In this document: positions 16,997-25,164 of the stretch, piece by piece
How positions within the stretch are numbered: the stretch's first letter is position 1
Layout: the number at the start of each line of letters is the position of its first letter
Made by a program: the position numbers and the translations under genes
Assembly: GCA_013823245.1 (NCBI GenBank)
Contig: PNLU01000002.1
Coordinates: 1 to 64,000 of the forward strand
Origin: Alcanivorax sp.
GTDB lineage: Bacteria > Pseudomonadota > Gammaproteobacteria > Pseudomonadales > Alcanivoracaceae
Direction: 5' to 3'
Length of the DNA stretch: 64,000 nt
Notes under the pieces: model-generated
The model's database searches: none
Seen by the model: the letters and a program-made list of their open reading frames with translations, nothing else
What the model was told of the DNA's origin: nothing

Positions 16997-17848
16997 ATGT
17001 CCGGTGAAAAGTGGTTTTTCGAACATTTCGACAGTGCAGGCACGGCCTTCGGCCTGCGCCTGAAAAAGAAGCTGGAAGACGTGCAGACGGAGTACCAGCA
17101 CATCGAGATGTGGGAGACCGATACCTTCGGCTACCTGATGACCATCGACGGCTGCACCATGGTCACCAGCCGTGACAACTTCCTGTACCACGAGATGATG
17201 TCTCACCCGGTGCTGTTCACCCACGCCAACCCGAAGAATGTCGTCATCATCGGCGGCGGCGACTGCGGCACCCTGCGCGAAGTCCTGCGCCACCCGGGCG
17301 TGGAAAAAGCCACCCAGATCGATATCGACGAAATGGTCACGCGCATGTCGGAGAAGTACTTCCCGGAGCTGTGCGAATCCAACAACGATCCGCGCGCCGA
17401 ACTGCTGTTCATCGACGGCGTAAAATGGATGCGCGAATGCGCCGATGCCAGCATCGACGTAATCATCGTCGACTCCACCGATCCGGTGGGCCCGGCGGAG
17501 GGTCTGTTCAAGGCCGATTTCTTCCGTGACTGCCACCGGGTACTGCGCGACGGCGGCATCATCGTACAGCAGAGTGAATCACCGCTGCTGCACAGCGACA
17601 CCATTATCCGCGACCTGCATGCCAACATGCGTGAAGCCGGTTTCAGCAGCACCCAGACCCTGCCGTTCCCGCAGACGTCTTATCCGAGTGGCTGGTGGAG
17701 CTGCACCATGGCAGGCAAGGGCAGCGACGTCACCGCATTCCGCGAGGCGGATGCTGGCAGCAAAACGTTCGACACCCTCTACTACAGTGCCGCCATCCAT
17801 CGCGGCGCGCTGACGCTGCCGCCGTTCATGACCAAGGCACTGGGCTGA
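16997..17848 (+). CDS. speE: Spermidine synthase
   Basis: Transfers the aminopropyl group of decarboxylated S-adenosylmethionine to putrescine. The true start is the ATG at 16997 with GAGGTG upstream (283 residues); the frame is open from 16928. Motifs: LYHEMMSHP, the nucleotide loop IGGGDCGTLREV, DIDEMV, and the active-site segment IIVDSTDPVGPAEGL, followed by QSESP and YPSGWWS. The glycine loop has Cys where many family members have Gly. The last 23 bases overlap the convergent AraC gene. Confidence 0.95.
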   Translation: MSGEKWFFEHFDSAGTAFGLRLKKKLEDVQTEYQHIEMWETDTFGYLMTIDGCTMVTSRDNFLYHEMMSHPVLFTHANPKNVVIIGGGDCGTLREVLRHPGVEKATQIDIDEMVTRMSEKYFPELCESNNDPRAELLFIDGVKWMRECADASIDVIIVDSTDPVGPAEGLFKADFFRDCHRVLRDGGIIVQQSESPLLHSDTIIRDLHANMREAGFSSTQTLPFPQTSYPSGWWSCTMAGKGSDVTAFREADAGSKTFDTLYYSAAIHRGALTLPPFMTKALG

Positions 17849-18668
17849 CAATCTGTGCAGCGCGAGAGCGCTGCATGTAGCCCCCCGGCGTCATGCCCAC
17901 GACGCTCTGAAAATCGCGAATAAAATGCGCCTCATCGTAATAACCGAGGCGCAACGCGATATCCACCTGCCGCTCGCCCTCGCCATGCCCGGCACACGCC
18001 TTGAGCAGGTCCCGCGCCTGTGCGAGCCGCGCCAGACGCATGTAGCGTTTCGGTGATAACCCCACCTGTTCCACGAAATGGCGTTCCAGCGTGCGCCGAC
18101 CCACCCCTGATTGCTGCACTGCATCCGCCACGCTGCCGACCCGCGGCAGCACCTTCAGCGCCCCGCTCACCACAGGCGCCGGAGACACCGGCTGCAACGT
18201 ATTGCACAACCACTGGTCCAGCCACGCCAGGCCCGCCCCGGAGGGCATGGCCGCCAACTGATCGGCCAGATCACGCAGCCCGGACGCCACCCGCAGAGGT
18301 CGCCCGGCGCCCGCCAGGCGCTGACTGACGTCGGACAGCGGCACCTCAGCACCCCATAGTGCCCTGGCCCCACCGGGCCAGAAGCGGACGCCGAAGGCAC
18401 GCTGCCCACCCAGCGGCCGGAACCGCGCAGACACTTGCCCCACGCCTTCCCACAGCACGCCGGACAAGTCATGCCCCGTGCCCTCGCGATGACTGATGGA
18501 CAGCGGACACCCGACATTGATGATCAGCCCGGCTCCGCCGTCCGGGTGCATGAACGACCAGTCGTCACGGGGCGCTGCCCCAGGCGACACATCAACACAC
18601 CACAGTGCCTGCACCACGGTGCGCAAGGCGGGGGACGGGGTACAGAATCTGACAGCTGGCTGGTTCAC
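17826..18668 (-). CDS. AraC-family regulator (DUF6597-type N domain)
   Basis: A 280-residue regulator: an N-terminal DUF6597-like domain opening with TPSPALRTVVQALW and a C-terminal AraC DNA-binding domain (VADAVQQSGVGRRTLERHF, then VDIALRLGYYDEAHFIRDF). The frame is open to a TTG at 18743, but the GTG at 18668 has GGAG seven bases upstream and puts the conserved segment close to the N-terminus, so I prefer it. It is divergent from the AhpD-like gene, the likely target. It overlaps the speE end by 23 bases. Confidence 0.85.
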   Translation of the reverse strand: MNQPAVRFCTPSPALRTVVQALWCVDVSPGAAPRDDWSFMHPDGGAGLIINVGCPLSISHREGTGHDLSGVLWEGVGQVSARFRPLGGQRAFGVRFWPGGARALWGAEVPLSDVSQRLAGAGRPLRVASGLRDLADQLAAMPSGAGLAWLDQWLCNTLQPVSPAPVVSGALKVLPRVGSVADAVQQSGVGRRTLERHFVEQVGLSPKRYMRLARLAQARDLLKACAGHGEGERQVDIALRLGYYDEAHFIRDFQSVVGMTPGGYMQRSRAAQIVSPVPWS

Positions 18669-18775
18669 GGGCTCGCTCCGGGGCGGTGTCACATAACGAC
18701 TTGTCGCATAACTACAATGCAGGACTGACGGGGTCCGACACAATCATCCGCTCTGCCACCCAATGAGGACACCCC

Positions 18776-19198
18776 ATGCGCGTCGACTATGCCACGATCA
18801 ATCCGCAGGCCATCCAGCATCTGGCCACCACTCGCACGCTCCTGACTGCCCTGCCGCAGCCCTTGCTGGCCCTGGCCGAATTGCGCGCCTCGCAGATCAA
18901 CGGCTGCGCCTACTGCCTGGGCCTGCATGGCGCCGAAGCGCGCAGTGCCGGTTTCAGCGCAGCGCAACTGGACATGCTGCCCGCCTGGCGCGAGGCCCCC
19001 GGGTTCGACGCGCGCGCACGCGCTGTGCTGGCCTGGACCGAGGCGCTGACCCGGGTCACCGAGGGCCATGTGCCGGATGCGGTGTTCAACCAGGTCCGCG
19101 AGGCGCTCAGCGAGGCCGAGCTGGTGGACCTGACCCTGGCCGTCGCCACCATCAACGCCCTGAACCGGGTCGCCATCAGCCTGCGCAAGCGGCCCTGA
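18776..19198 (+). CDS. Carboxymuconolactone decarboxylase/AhpD-like protein
   Basis: A 140-residue protein of the AhpD-like fold. The CxxC-x3-H signature is INGCAYCLGLHGAEA (about 42-56), as in alkylhydroperoxidase-type enzymes that use a redox-active cysteine pair. Most such proteins are described as peroxide-related reductases; the substrate is not known. GAGGA precedes the ATG. The divergent AraC regulator next to it is a pairing often seen for this family and suggests inducible expression. Confidence 0.85.
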   Translation: MRVDYATINPQAIQHLATTRTLLTALPQPLLALAELRASQINGCAYCLGLHGAEARSAGFSAAQLDMLPAWREAPGFDARARAVLAWTEALTRVTEGHVPDAVFNQVREALSEAELVDLTLAVATINALNRVAISLRKRP

Positions 19199-19288
19199 GC
19201 CGGCGGCGAGACACAGACCAAAGGCGACTCGGCTTTCACTGGCCGGCAGTGTACCCTGTGCCGGCCATTGAACAGGGAGCAACGCATC

Positions 19289-19708
19289 ATGTCCGCCGGC
19301 AAGCGCCGAAGTACCTCCATCGCCATCAGCCTGTCTGTCATTATCGTGATCGCCGCACTGGCCGTGGCGATCTGGCTATCCATTCCCAAGGGGTTCGACA
19401 CCGACCTGTCGAAAATCGGCAATGGCCAGCCGGCGCTGGTCTTCGTCTACGAGCGTGACCTGCTGGCGAGCGCTCGCCAGACCGAGGAGATGAACCGCCA
19501 GCGCGCCGCGCTGGAGGAGCAGGTGCAACTGCTGATTGCCGACACCGGCCACCCGGCGGCACGTGAGCTGATGGCGCGCCACCAGGTCGAAGCCATTACC
19601 TTCCTGCTGTTCGACGCCCGGGGCTCCCTGGTATCCACCTGGCCCGGCCCCACCGACGCCGCTGAGCTGCGCCGCCTGATCGAGGCGGCTCGACCGGAAC
19701 TGCGCTGA
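19289..19708 (+). CDS. Membrane-anchored hypothetical protein
   Basis: A 139-residue protein with one N-terminal transmembrane helix (about 10-32) and a periplasmic domain. The domain IGNGQPALVFVYERDLLASA, with a later segment FLLFDARGSLVSTWPGP, resembles a thioredoxin-like layout, but the CxxC is missing, so a redox role is not supported. The ATG at 19289 has GGGAG upstream; the frame is open from 19268. No family recognised. Confidence 0.6.
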   Translation: MSAGKRRSTSIAISLSVIIVIAALAVAIWLSIPKGFDTDLSKIGNGQPALVFVYERDLLASARQTEEMNRQRAALEEQVQLLIADTGHPAARELMARHQVEAITFLLFDARGSLVSTWPGPTDAAELRRLIEAARPELR

Positions 19709-19721
19709 CCCCAGCGCCCCA

Positions 19722-19751
19722 CCCCCGGCGGCCATGCAGCCAAGCCGGGGG
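19722..19751 (+). terminator. GC-rich stem-loop after the hypothetical gene
   Basis: Arms CCCCCGGC (19722-19729) and GCCGGGGG (19744-19751) with a 14-base loop lie shortly after the stop of the preceding gene. There is no T tract, so it is a weak candidate terminator. Confidence 0.4.
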
Positions 19752-19878
19752 CTGGCCTCGGCACCCGAAACGCGCCACCATTACATCAGACAATGTCAAT
19801 GTTTTGTCCTGATCCGACCGTGCGTCTGTGCCCGGGGATGTCAGGATGCCCTCTCAGGTGAATAACAGGAATGTCGCT

Positions 19879-21381
19879 ATGCCGAGCAAACATGTTGACG
19901 TGCTGATTATCGGGGCCGGTCTGTCCGGGGTAGGCGCCGCCTGCCATCTGACCATGCAATGCCCGGACAAGACCTTTGCCTTGCTGGAGGGCCGGGATGC
20001 CATTGGCGGCACCTGGGACCTGTTCCGCTACCCGGGCATCCGTTCCGATTCCGACATGTACACGCTGGGCTACAGCTTCAAGCCGTGGACCAACGAAAAG
20101 GCCATCGCGGATGGCGAGTCGATCCGCAACTACATTTGCGAAACCGCCGACGAATACAACGTGACCGACAAGATCCACTTCGGGCACATGGTGGAGTCCG
20201 CCGAGTGGTCCACCGAGGACGCCACCTGGACGGTCACCGCGCGCAACAAGAAGACACGCCGCAAGACCACCTTCACCTGCAACTTCCTGTTGTCATGCAC
20301 CGGCTACTACAACTACGAAGCCGGTTACACGCCCGACTTCCCGGGCAAGGATAATTATCAGGGTACCTTCATTCATCCGCAGCACTGGCCGGAAGACCTC
20401 GACTACAGCGGCAAGAAGGTGGTGGTGATCGGCTCCGGCGCCACCGCCGTCACCCTGGTCCCTGCGATGACGGACAAGGCGGCGCACGTCACCATGCTGC
20501 AACGCTCGCCCACCTATGTGGCCACTGTGCCGGAAAAGGACGCCATCTCGAAGCAGCTGCGTCGCTTCCTGCCAGAGAAAGTGGTTTATCGTCTGGCCCG
20601 TACCCGCAACGTGGGTTTGCAGATGTTCGTCTACAAACTCAGCAAGAAGCAACCGAAGCTGGTGCGCAAACTGCTGCTGAAACAGGCACAGATGCAGCTG
20701 GGCAAAGACTTCGACATGTCGCACTTCTCGCCCAGCTACAACCCCTGGGATGAACGCCTGTGCGCCGTGCCGGATGGTGATCTGTTCAAGGTGTTGCGCA
20801 AAGGCAAGGCATCCGTAGTGACCGATCATATCGACACCTTTACCGAGAACGGCATCCGCCTGAAATCCGGCCAGGAGCTCGAGGCTGATATCGTGATTTC
20901 GGCCACCGGCCTGGACCTGAAGCTGCTCGGTGGCACGCAGATCAAGGTGGATGGCCAGCCGTTCGATATCACCCAGGCCACTGCCTATCGTGCGCTGATG
21001 CTCAGCGATGTGCCCAATGCCGCCATGATCTTCGGCTACACCAATGCATCCTGGACCCTGAAAGCCGATATCAGCTGCGAGTACATCTGTCGCCTGCTCA
21101 AGCACATGGACAAGACCGGCACACGCCAGTGCACGCCGCGCATGAACGATGCCTCCGTGGTGGAGTCGCCGTTCCTGGACATGCAGTCCGGCTACATCCA
21201 GCGCGCCGCAGGTCGCTTCCCGAAACAGGGCTCCAAGGCGCCGTGGAAGGTGCAGCAGAACTACGCCTTTGATCTGGCCCAGCTGCGCTACACCAAGGTC
21301 GATGATGGCGTGATGGAATTTTCCAACCCCGCACCTGCTACGGCGCGCCGATCACGCGCCGCACTGAAAGCCTCGGCCTGA
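19879..21381 (+). CDS. almA: AlmA-type flavin-binding monooxygenase
   Basis: A 500-residue class B flavoprotein monooxygenase, related to Baeyer-Villiger enzymes and to AlmA, reported to oxidise long-chain n-alkanes (above about C32) in Acinetobacter and Alcanivorax. FAD motif GAGLSG (12-17), IGGTWDLFRYPGIRSDSD, the fingerprint region YQGTFIHPQHWP (160-171; Tyr where Phe is common) and the NADPH motif GSGATA (185-190) are all present. The ATG at 19879 has AGGA eight bases before it; the frame is open from 19828. It is a lone gene; a short repeat GACAA/TTGTC near 19788-19807 may be regulatory. It supports the hydrocarbon-degrader reading. Confidence 0.9.
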   Translation: MPSKHVDVLIIGAGLSGVGAACHLTMQCPDKTFALLEGRDAIGGTWDLFRYPGIRSDSDMYTLGYSFKPWTNEKAIADGESIRNYICETADEYNVTDKIHFGHMVESAEWSTEDATWTVTARNKKTRRKTTFTCNFLLSCTGYYNYEAGYTPDFPGKDNYQGTFIHPQHWPEDLDYSGKKVVVIGSGATAVTLVPAMTDKAAHVTMLQRSPTYVATVPEKDAISKQLRRFLPEKVVYRLARTRNVGLQMFVYKLSKKQPKLVRKLLLKQAQMQLGKDFDMSHFSPSYNPWDERLCAVPDGDLFKVLRKGKASVVTDHIDTFTENGIRLKSGQELEADIVISATGLDLKLLGGTQIKVDGQPFDITQATAYRALMLSDVPNAAMIFGYTNASWTLKADISCEYICRLLKHMDKTGTRQCTPRMNDASVVESPFLDMQSGYIQRAAGRFPKQGSKAPWKVQQNYAFDLAQLRYTKVDDGVMEFSNPAPATARRSRAALKASA

Positions 21382-21399
21382 GCCCTCGGCCGAATCGCC

Positions 21400-22683
21400 T
21401 TACAGATGCGCCCCGAGCAGTGCAGCGCCATGCCCGACAAGGCGTTTGTACCAGGGGCGCTCTTTCCATTGTGACAGCGTGTACCGTTCCGCCGACTGCA
21501 GATCGTCCTCGATCAGCAGGCGAATCCGGCGGGCGGTATCCTCGTCATAAACATTCAGATTGGCCTCGTCGTTGATGCGAAACGAGCGGTTATCCAGGTT
21601 GCTGGAGCCAAGGCTTGCCCAGGCGTCATCAATGCTCATCAGCTTGGCGTGGTACATATCCGGCTGGTATTCGTACAGTTCCACCCCGGCTTCCAGCATC
21701 GGGCGCCAGCGATTGACCGAGGCATGGCGCACATACCCCTGATCAATACTGCCGCCCGGCACCAGAATGCGCACCTGCACACCTCGCTCGGCCGCCGCCG
21801 TCAGGGCATCGATGAATGAGGGGTCAGGATAGAAATAAGCGGTCGATGCCGTAATCGAGGTTTGCGCCGCAGCTATAGCGTAGAGAAAGGTCGTTCGCAC
21901 ACGATGCCGACCTTCCCGCGGTGAGCTCTTGAGCAGCTGCAGCGTGGCATCTCCATGCTCCGCCAGGGCCGGGAAAAATCGCTCCCCTTGCAACAGTTCG
22001 CCAGTGGCATCCAGCCAGGTTTCTGCAAAGGCCGCCTGCATGTTGGCAACCACCGGGCCGCGAATCCGGAAGTGATGGTCGCGATAGGTATGATCCCCGG
22101 CGTCCGGCAACCAGTTATCCGCTTTGTTGGCACCGCCGATAAAGCCGGTCTGACCGTCGATCATCAGCAGCTTGCGATGGGTGCGGTGGTTGAAGCGCGA
22201 CAACTGGTACCAGGACGGCTTGCGCCAGCGCACCACGCTGACCCCGGCCTGCTCCATGCGTTCGAATTTTTCTTCATGGGCGGTGCGCGAACCGATGTAA
22301 TCAATCAGCGCCTTGACCTGAACGCCGCGCTCCGCCGCCGCAGCCAGCTCTTCCGCGAAGCGGCCCGCGGAGTCCGCCCCCCAGAATTCATAGGTTTCGA
22401 ACGTCACGCTGTGCTCTGCTTCCCGTACCGCCGCGCGCATGGCGGAGTAGATCGCTTCACCGTCTTTCAGAGGGTCGATGCTGTGTCCGCCCCAGATCGG
22501 ACTGTGCAGCATCGCATCCAGCGTCTGGCGGAAGGCCGGATCAGCCACCGAGTAGTCCAGCGCAACCGGCTCAAGCAATCGCTTGCCCTTGGGTAGCGCG
22601 TTGAACAGTAGCAGATTGCCGAGCAGGAAAAAGATCGCCAGCACAGCAGCGACAAGAAGCGGAATGCCAACAGATTTTTTCAT
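21400..22683 (-). CDS. Phospholipase D/cardiolipin synthase-like protein
   Basis: A 427-residue protein with an N-terminal membrane helix (about 5-28) and two phospholipase D catalytic motifs: HRKLLMIDGQTGFIGG and HAKLMSIDD followed by GSSNLDNRS. This is the layout of bacterial cardiolipin synthases (ClsA/B/C), which join two phosphatidylglycerols, or phosphatidylglycerol and phosphatidylethanolamine, at the inner membrane. The exact class cannot be fixed. Ends 18 bases from the convergent almA gene. Confidence 0.88.
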   Translation of the reverse strand: MKKSVGIPLLVAAVLAIFFLLGNLLLFNALPKGKRLLEPVALDYSVADPAFRQTLDAMLHSPIWGGHSIDPLKDGEAIYSAMRAAVREAEHSVTFETYEFWGADSAGRFAEELAAAAERGVQVKALIDYIGSRTAHEEKFERMEQAGVSVVRWRKPSWYQLSRFNHRTHRKLLMIDGQTGFIGGANKADNWLPDAGDHTYRDHHFRIRGPVVANMQAAFAETWLDATGELLQGERFFPALAEHGDATLQLLKSSPREGRHRVRTTFLYAIAAAQTSITASTAYFYPDPSFIDALTAAAERGVQVRILVPGGSIDQGYVRHASVNRWRPMLEAGVELYEYQPDMYHAKLMSIDDAWASLGSSNLDNRSFRINDEANLNVYDEDTARRIRLLIEDDLQSAERYTLSQWKERPWYKRLVGHGAALLGAHL

Positions 22684-22700
22684 GCAACACAGCCTAGCAT

Positions 22701-23663
22701 TTATTCTGCGGCCTGGCCCGGCACAGCCCCCTGCAGGCCCAGCATTTCCCGTGCCTTGCTGGCCCGCATTGCACGCGCTTTATGGGCCACCCTGAATATC
22801 GGCGTATCACGTTGCCAGCGCAGGGCGGCGTCATCGGCGCAGGCCTTGAGCCGCTCACCCACCCGACCATACAACGCGCCCGCCTGCTGCTGCACCGCCT
22901 CCAGCAACAGATGCGTTGAGGGAGCCGACGGCGACGCGGACGCCAGACTGGCCGCCGCCACCATGCAGACGCCGAGCTCCGCCAGCAGCGCGGCGTCATC
23001 CCCAGCGCCGCTCACACGTCTCGTCTCACGCAACGCATGGGCCAGCATGGCCAGCGTCACATGGATGTCTTCAACGGTACGGAAGGGCTTGAGGTAACGG
23101 TCATAGCCGTCACCCTCAAGCAGCGCACTTGCCGGCAAGGTGACGTCCGTGAACGTCACTGCGGTGTGCGGCACTTCGGTGATGAAGGGCAGCGGCGGCT
23201 GGGCCGAAAAACTCACACCCGGTGCGGCAGTGGGCACCCGGATGATACGCAGCACCGGACGCCCGGCGCTGGCCTCCGCCTCCGGATCACGCGCCACCAC
23301 CAGCAGGTGCTCACAGGCCGCGCCGAAGGTGCTCCAGCTCTTGGCACCGTTCAGAACAAGCCCCGAATCCGTCCGCACGAAGGCCGTGGTCAGATCGCGG
23401 GGGCGTTGCCCGGACACCTCGGTCGCACAGAACGCCTCGATCATGCCCCCGCCCGGGAAGGCCGCGCGCATCGCCGCCTGATACCCCGCCGCAAACGCCC
23501 AACCCAGCCGATCCGCCGCAAAGCCACCACGCAGCGCCAGCGTCACGGGCGCCTCATGCTGCCCTGCCAGGCAGCGCCAGCTCGCCAGCCAGTCCGCCAG
23601 GTTGCGCTGACCAGACTCCGGCAACCGCGCCCGCAGTAACCATTCCAGATCATCATGTATCAC
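22701..23663 (-). CDS. Short acyl-CoA dehydrogenase-like protein
   Basis: A 320-residue protein resembling the middle part of acyl-CoA dehydrogenases (FCATEVSG, LVLNGAKSWSTFGA, EVPHTAVTFTDVTLPASALL), but about 60-80 residues shorter than usual with a poorly conserved C-terminal helical region. The frame is open far upstream; the GTG at 23663 is preceded by GGAGAG and gives a sensible N-terminus (VIHDDLEWLLRARLPES). Enzyme activity is uncertain because the catalytic glutamate region is not clear. It starts divergently from the MAPEG gene and is followed by cls on the same strand. Confidence 0.75.
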   Translation of the reverse strand: MIHDDLEWLLRARLPESGQRNLADWLASWRCLAGQHEAPVTLALRGGFAADRLGWAFAAGYQAAMRAAFPGGGMIEAFCATEVSGQRPRDLTTAFVRTDSGLVLNGAKSWSTFGAACEHLLVVARDPEAEASAGRPVLRIIRVPTAAPGVSFSAQPPLPFITEVPHTAVTFTDVTLPASALLEGDGYDRYLKPFRTVEDIHVTLAMLAHALRETRRVSGAGDDAALLAELGVCMVAAASLASASPSAPSTHLLLEAVQQQAGALYGRVGERLKACADDAALRWQRDTPIFRVAHKARAMRASKAREMLGLQGAVPGQAAE

Positions 23664-23750
23664 TTGCGTCTCTCCACCTTCCCCATCTTGGCCTGCCCCC
23701 CTCAACCGGACACAATCCGGATCAGCCCAAACAATAAAAGGATACAGGTC

Positions 23751-24167
23751 ATGAATAGTCCAATCATTGCTCCGGTGGTCGCCCTGGTCGCCTGGTCGCT
23801 GGTGATGTGGCTGTGGATGTATGCCACACGCCTGCCCGCCATGACCCGCTCGGGCATGAAACCCGATCCGCAGATGCCGCGCGGCGAACAGATGAACCAG
23901 TTGCCCGCCCGGACCCGCTGGAAGGCGGACAACTATAACCACCTGATGGAACAACCCACCGTGTTCTATGCCATTGCGCTGTCGCTGGCCTTGCTGGAGG
24001 CGGGGGGCGGCAGCAGTCTGGTGATGGCCTGGGCCTATGTGGGCCTGCGTATCGTGCATAGCCTGTGGCAGGCACTGACCAATGTCATCGAGATCCGCTT
24101 TGTTCTGTTCGCGCTGTCTTCGCTGATGTTGTTCGGCCTGGTCTGGAACGCCGCACGCGCACTCTAG
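23751..24167 (+). CDS. MAPEG-family membrane protein
   Basis: A 138-residue protein with four predicted membrane helices (about 5-25, 60-83, 85-102 and 112-132), matching the MAPEG group (microsomal glutathione transferase/leukotriene synthase-like). The conserved RWKADNYNHLMEQPTVFYA loop and the GLRIVHSLWQ helix carry the family pattern. The start ATG at 23751 follows AAAGGA; the frame is open from 23655. Its stop overlaps the LysR gene end by four bases. Bacterial members are mostly of unknown substrate. Confidence 0.85.
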   Translation: MNSPIIAPVVALVAWSLVMWLWMYATRLPAMTRSGMKPDPQMPRGEQMNQLPARTRWKADNYNHLMEQPTVFYAIALSLALLEAGGGSSLVMAWAYVGLRIVHSLWQALTNVIEIRFVLFALSSLMLFGLVWNAARAL

Positions 24168-25075
24168 GCTTGCGCGGCGGAGGCGAGTACACGCTGACGC
24201 AGCCAGTCCAGGGCCAGGTCGGCGTCCTGGTCCACATGCCAGTACAGGTACAGCGACAGGGGCGGCAGACGCACCGGCAGGGGCATGACCGTCACGCCCG
24301 GCGGACTCAGGTCGCGCGCCAGCATGTCCGGCAGCGTCAGCAGCAGGTCCGTGGACGCGACCGTGGCCATCGCCGCCTGATAGTGCTGGCAGCGCAACGC
24401 AATGCGCCGGTGATGCCCGGCCTGGGCCAGGCCGAAGTCCTCCAGGCCAGGCCCGCGTCGACGCGACGACACCAGCACGTGCCGCGCCGCCAGATAGTCC
24501 GCCAGTGACAGGGATGCGCCCGCCAGCGGATGCCCGGCACGCAACATCACCATCAACGGCACATCCATCAGATGGGCCTGGCGAATATCGGCATCCATGG
24601 GCAACTGCACGTCCATGGCCAGATCCAGTCGTCCCGCCGCCAGGCTGGTCGCCAGTTCGCGGCGCCCCACCGTCAGTGATTGCACGTCCACACCCGGCGC
24701 CTCACGCGCCAGCGCCTGCATCAGCGGGGGCAGGACACGGGCCTCGAGCCCGTCGCGCAGCCCCAGCACGAAGGTTCGCCGCGCCTGGGCAGGCTCGAAG
24801 CCGCCCACATTGGTCAGGCACCCTTGCAGCCCTTGCAGCGCCTCGCGCACCGGCAGGATCAGTTCACGTGCACGCGGTGTCGGCACCATATCGCGCCCCC
24901 GGCGCACGAACAGCGGGTCTTCCAGCCGCTCGCGCAGACGGGACAGGGCATGGCTCACGGCGGGCTGACTCAGGCTCAGCAACGCCGCCGCCCGGGTAAT
25001 GGAGCCCTCCCGGTAGATCGCCTCGAAGACCACAAACAGATTCAGGTCGAGCCGGCCTATATTCAGCTTTTGCAT
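24164..25075 (-). CDS. LysR-family transcriptional regulator
   Basis: A 303-residue LysR regulator: N-terminal winged helix (LDLNLFVVFEAIYREGSITR to RLRERLEDPLFVRRGRDMVP, about 8-65) and a periplasmic-binding-protein-like sensor domain. It lies divergently to the acyl-CoA dehydrogenase operon starting at 25165, which is the expected target. Its ATG lies within one arm of an 8-base inverted repeat (ATGGAAGG 25074-25081; CCTTCCAT 25115-25122). Confidence 0.92.
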   Translation of the reverse strand: MQKLNIGRLDLNLFVVFEAIYREGSITRAAALLSLSQPAVSHALSRLRERLEDPLFVRRGRDMVPTPRARELILPVREALQGLQGCLTNVGGFEPAQARRTFVLGLRDGLEARVLPPLMQALAREAPGVDVQSLTVGRRELATSLAAGRLDLAMDVQLPMDADIRQAHLMDVPLMVMLRAGHPLAGASLSLADYLAARHVLVSSRRRGPGLEDFGLAQAGHHRRIALRCQHYQAAMATVASTDLLLTLPDMLARDLSPPGVTVMPLPVRLPPLSLYLYWHVDQDADLALDWLRQRVLASAAQA

Positions 25076-25122
25076 GGAAGGATATTCACACTATTCATTA
25101 GATTCATTGACAAGCCTTCCAT
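25074..25122 (+). promoter_or_regulatory. LysR-type control region of the acyl-CoA dehydrogenase operon
   Basis: Three direct ATTCA repeats at 25084, 25093 and 25102 (9-base spacing) are followed by a consensus -35 TTGACA (25107-25112); the expected -10 position is poor, as in activator-dependent promoters. The block is bounded by 8-base arms ATGGAAGG and CCTTCCAT. This is the natural site for the divergent LysR protein. Confidence 0.5.
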
Positions 25123-25164
25123 ACACTCGGGGAAATGGCAATCGACGGACCCGGGAGGTTCACC

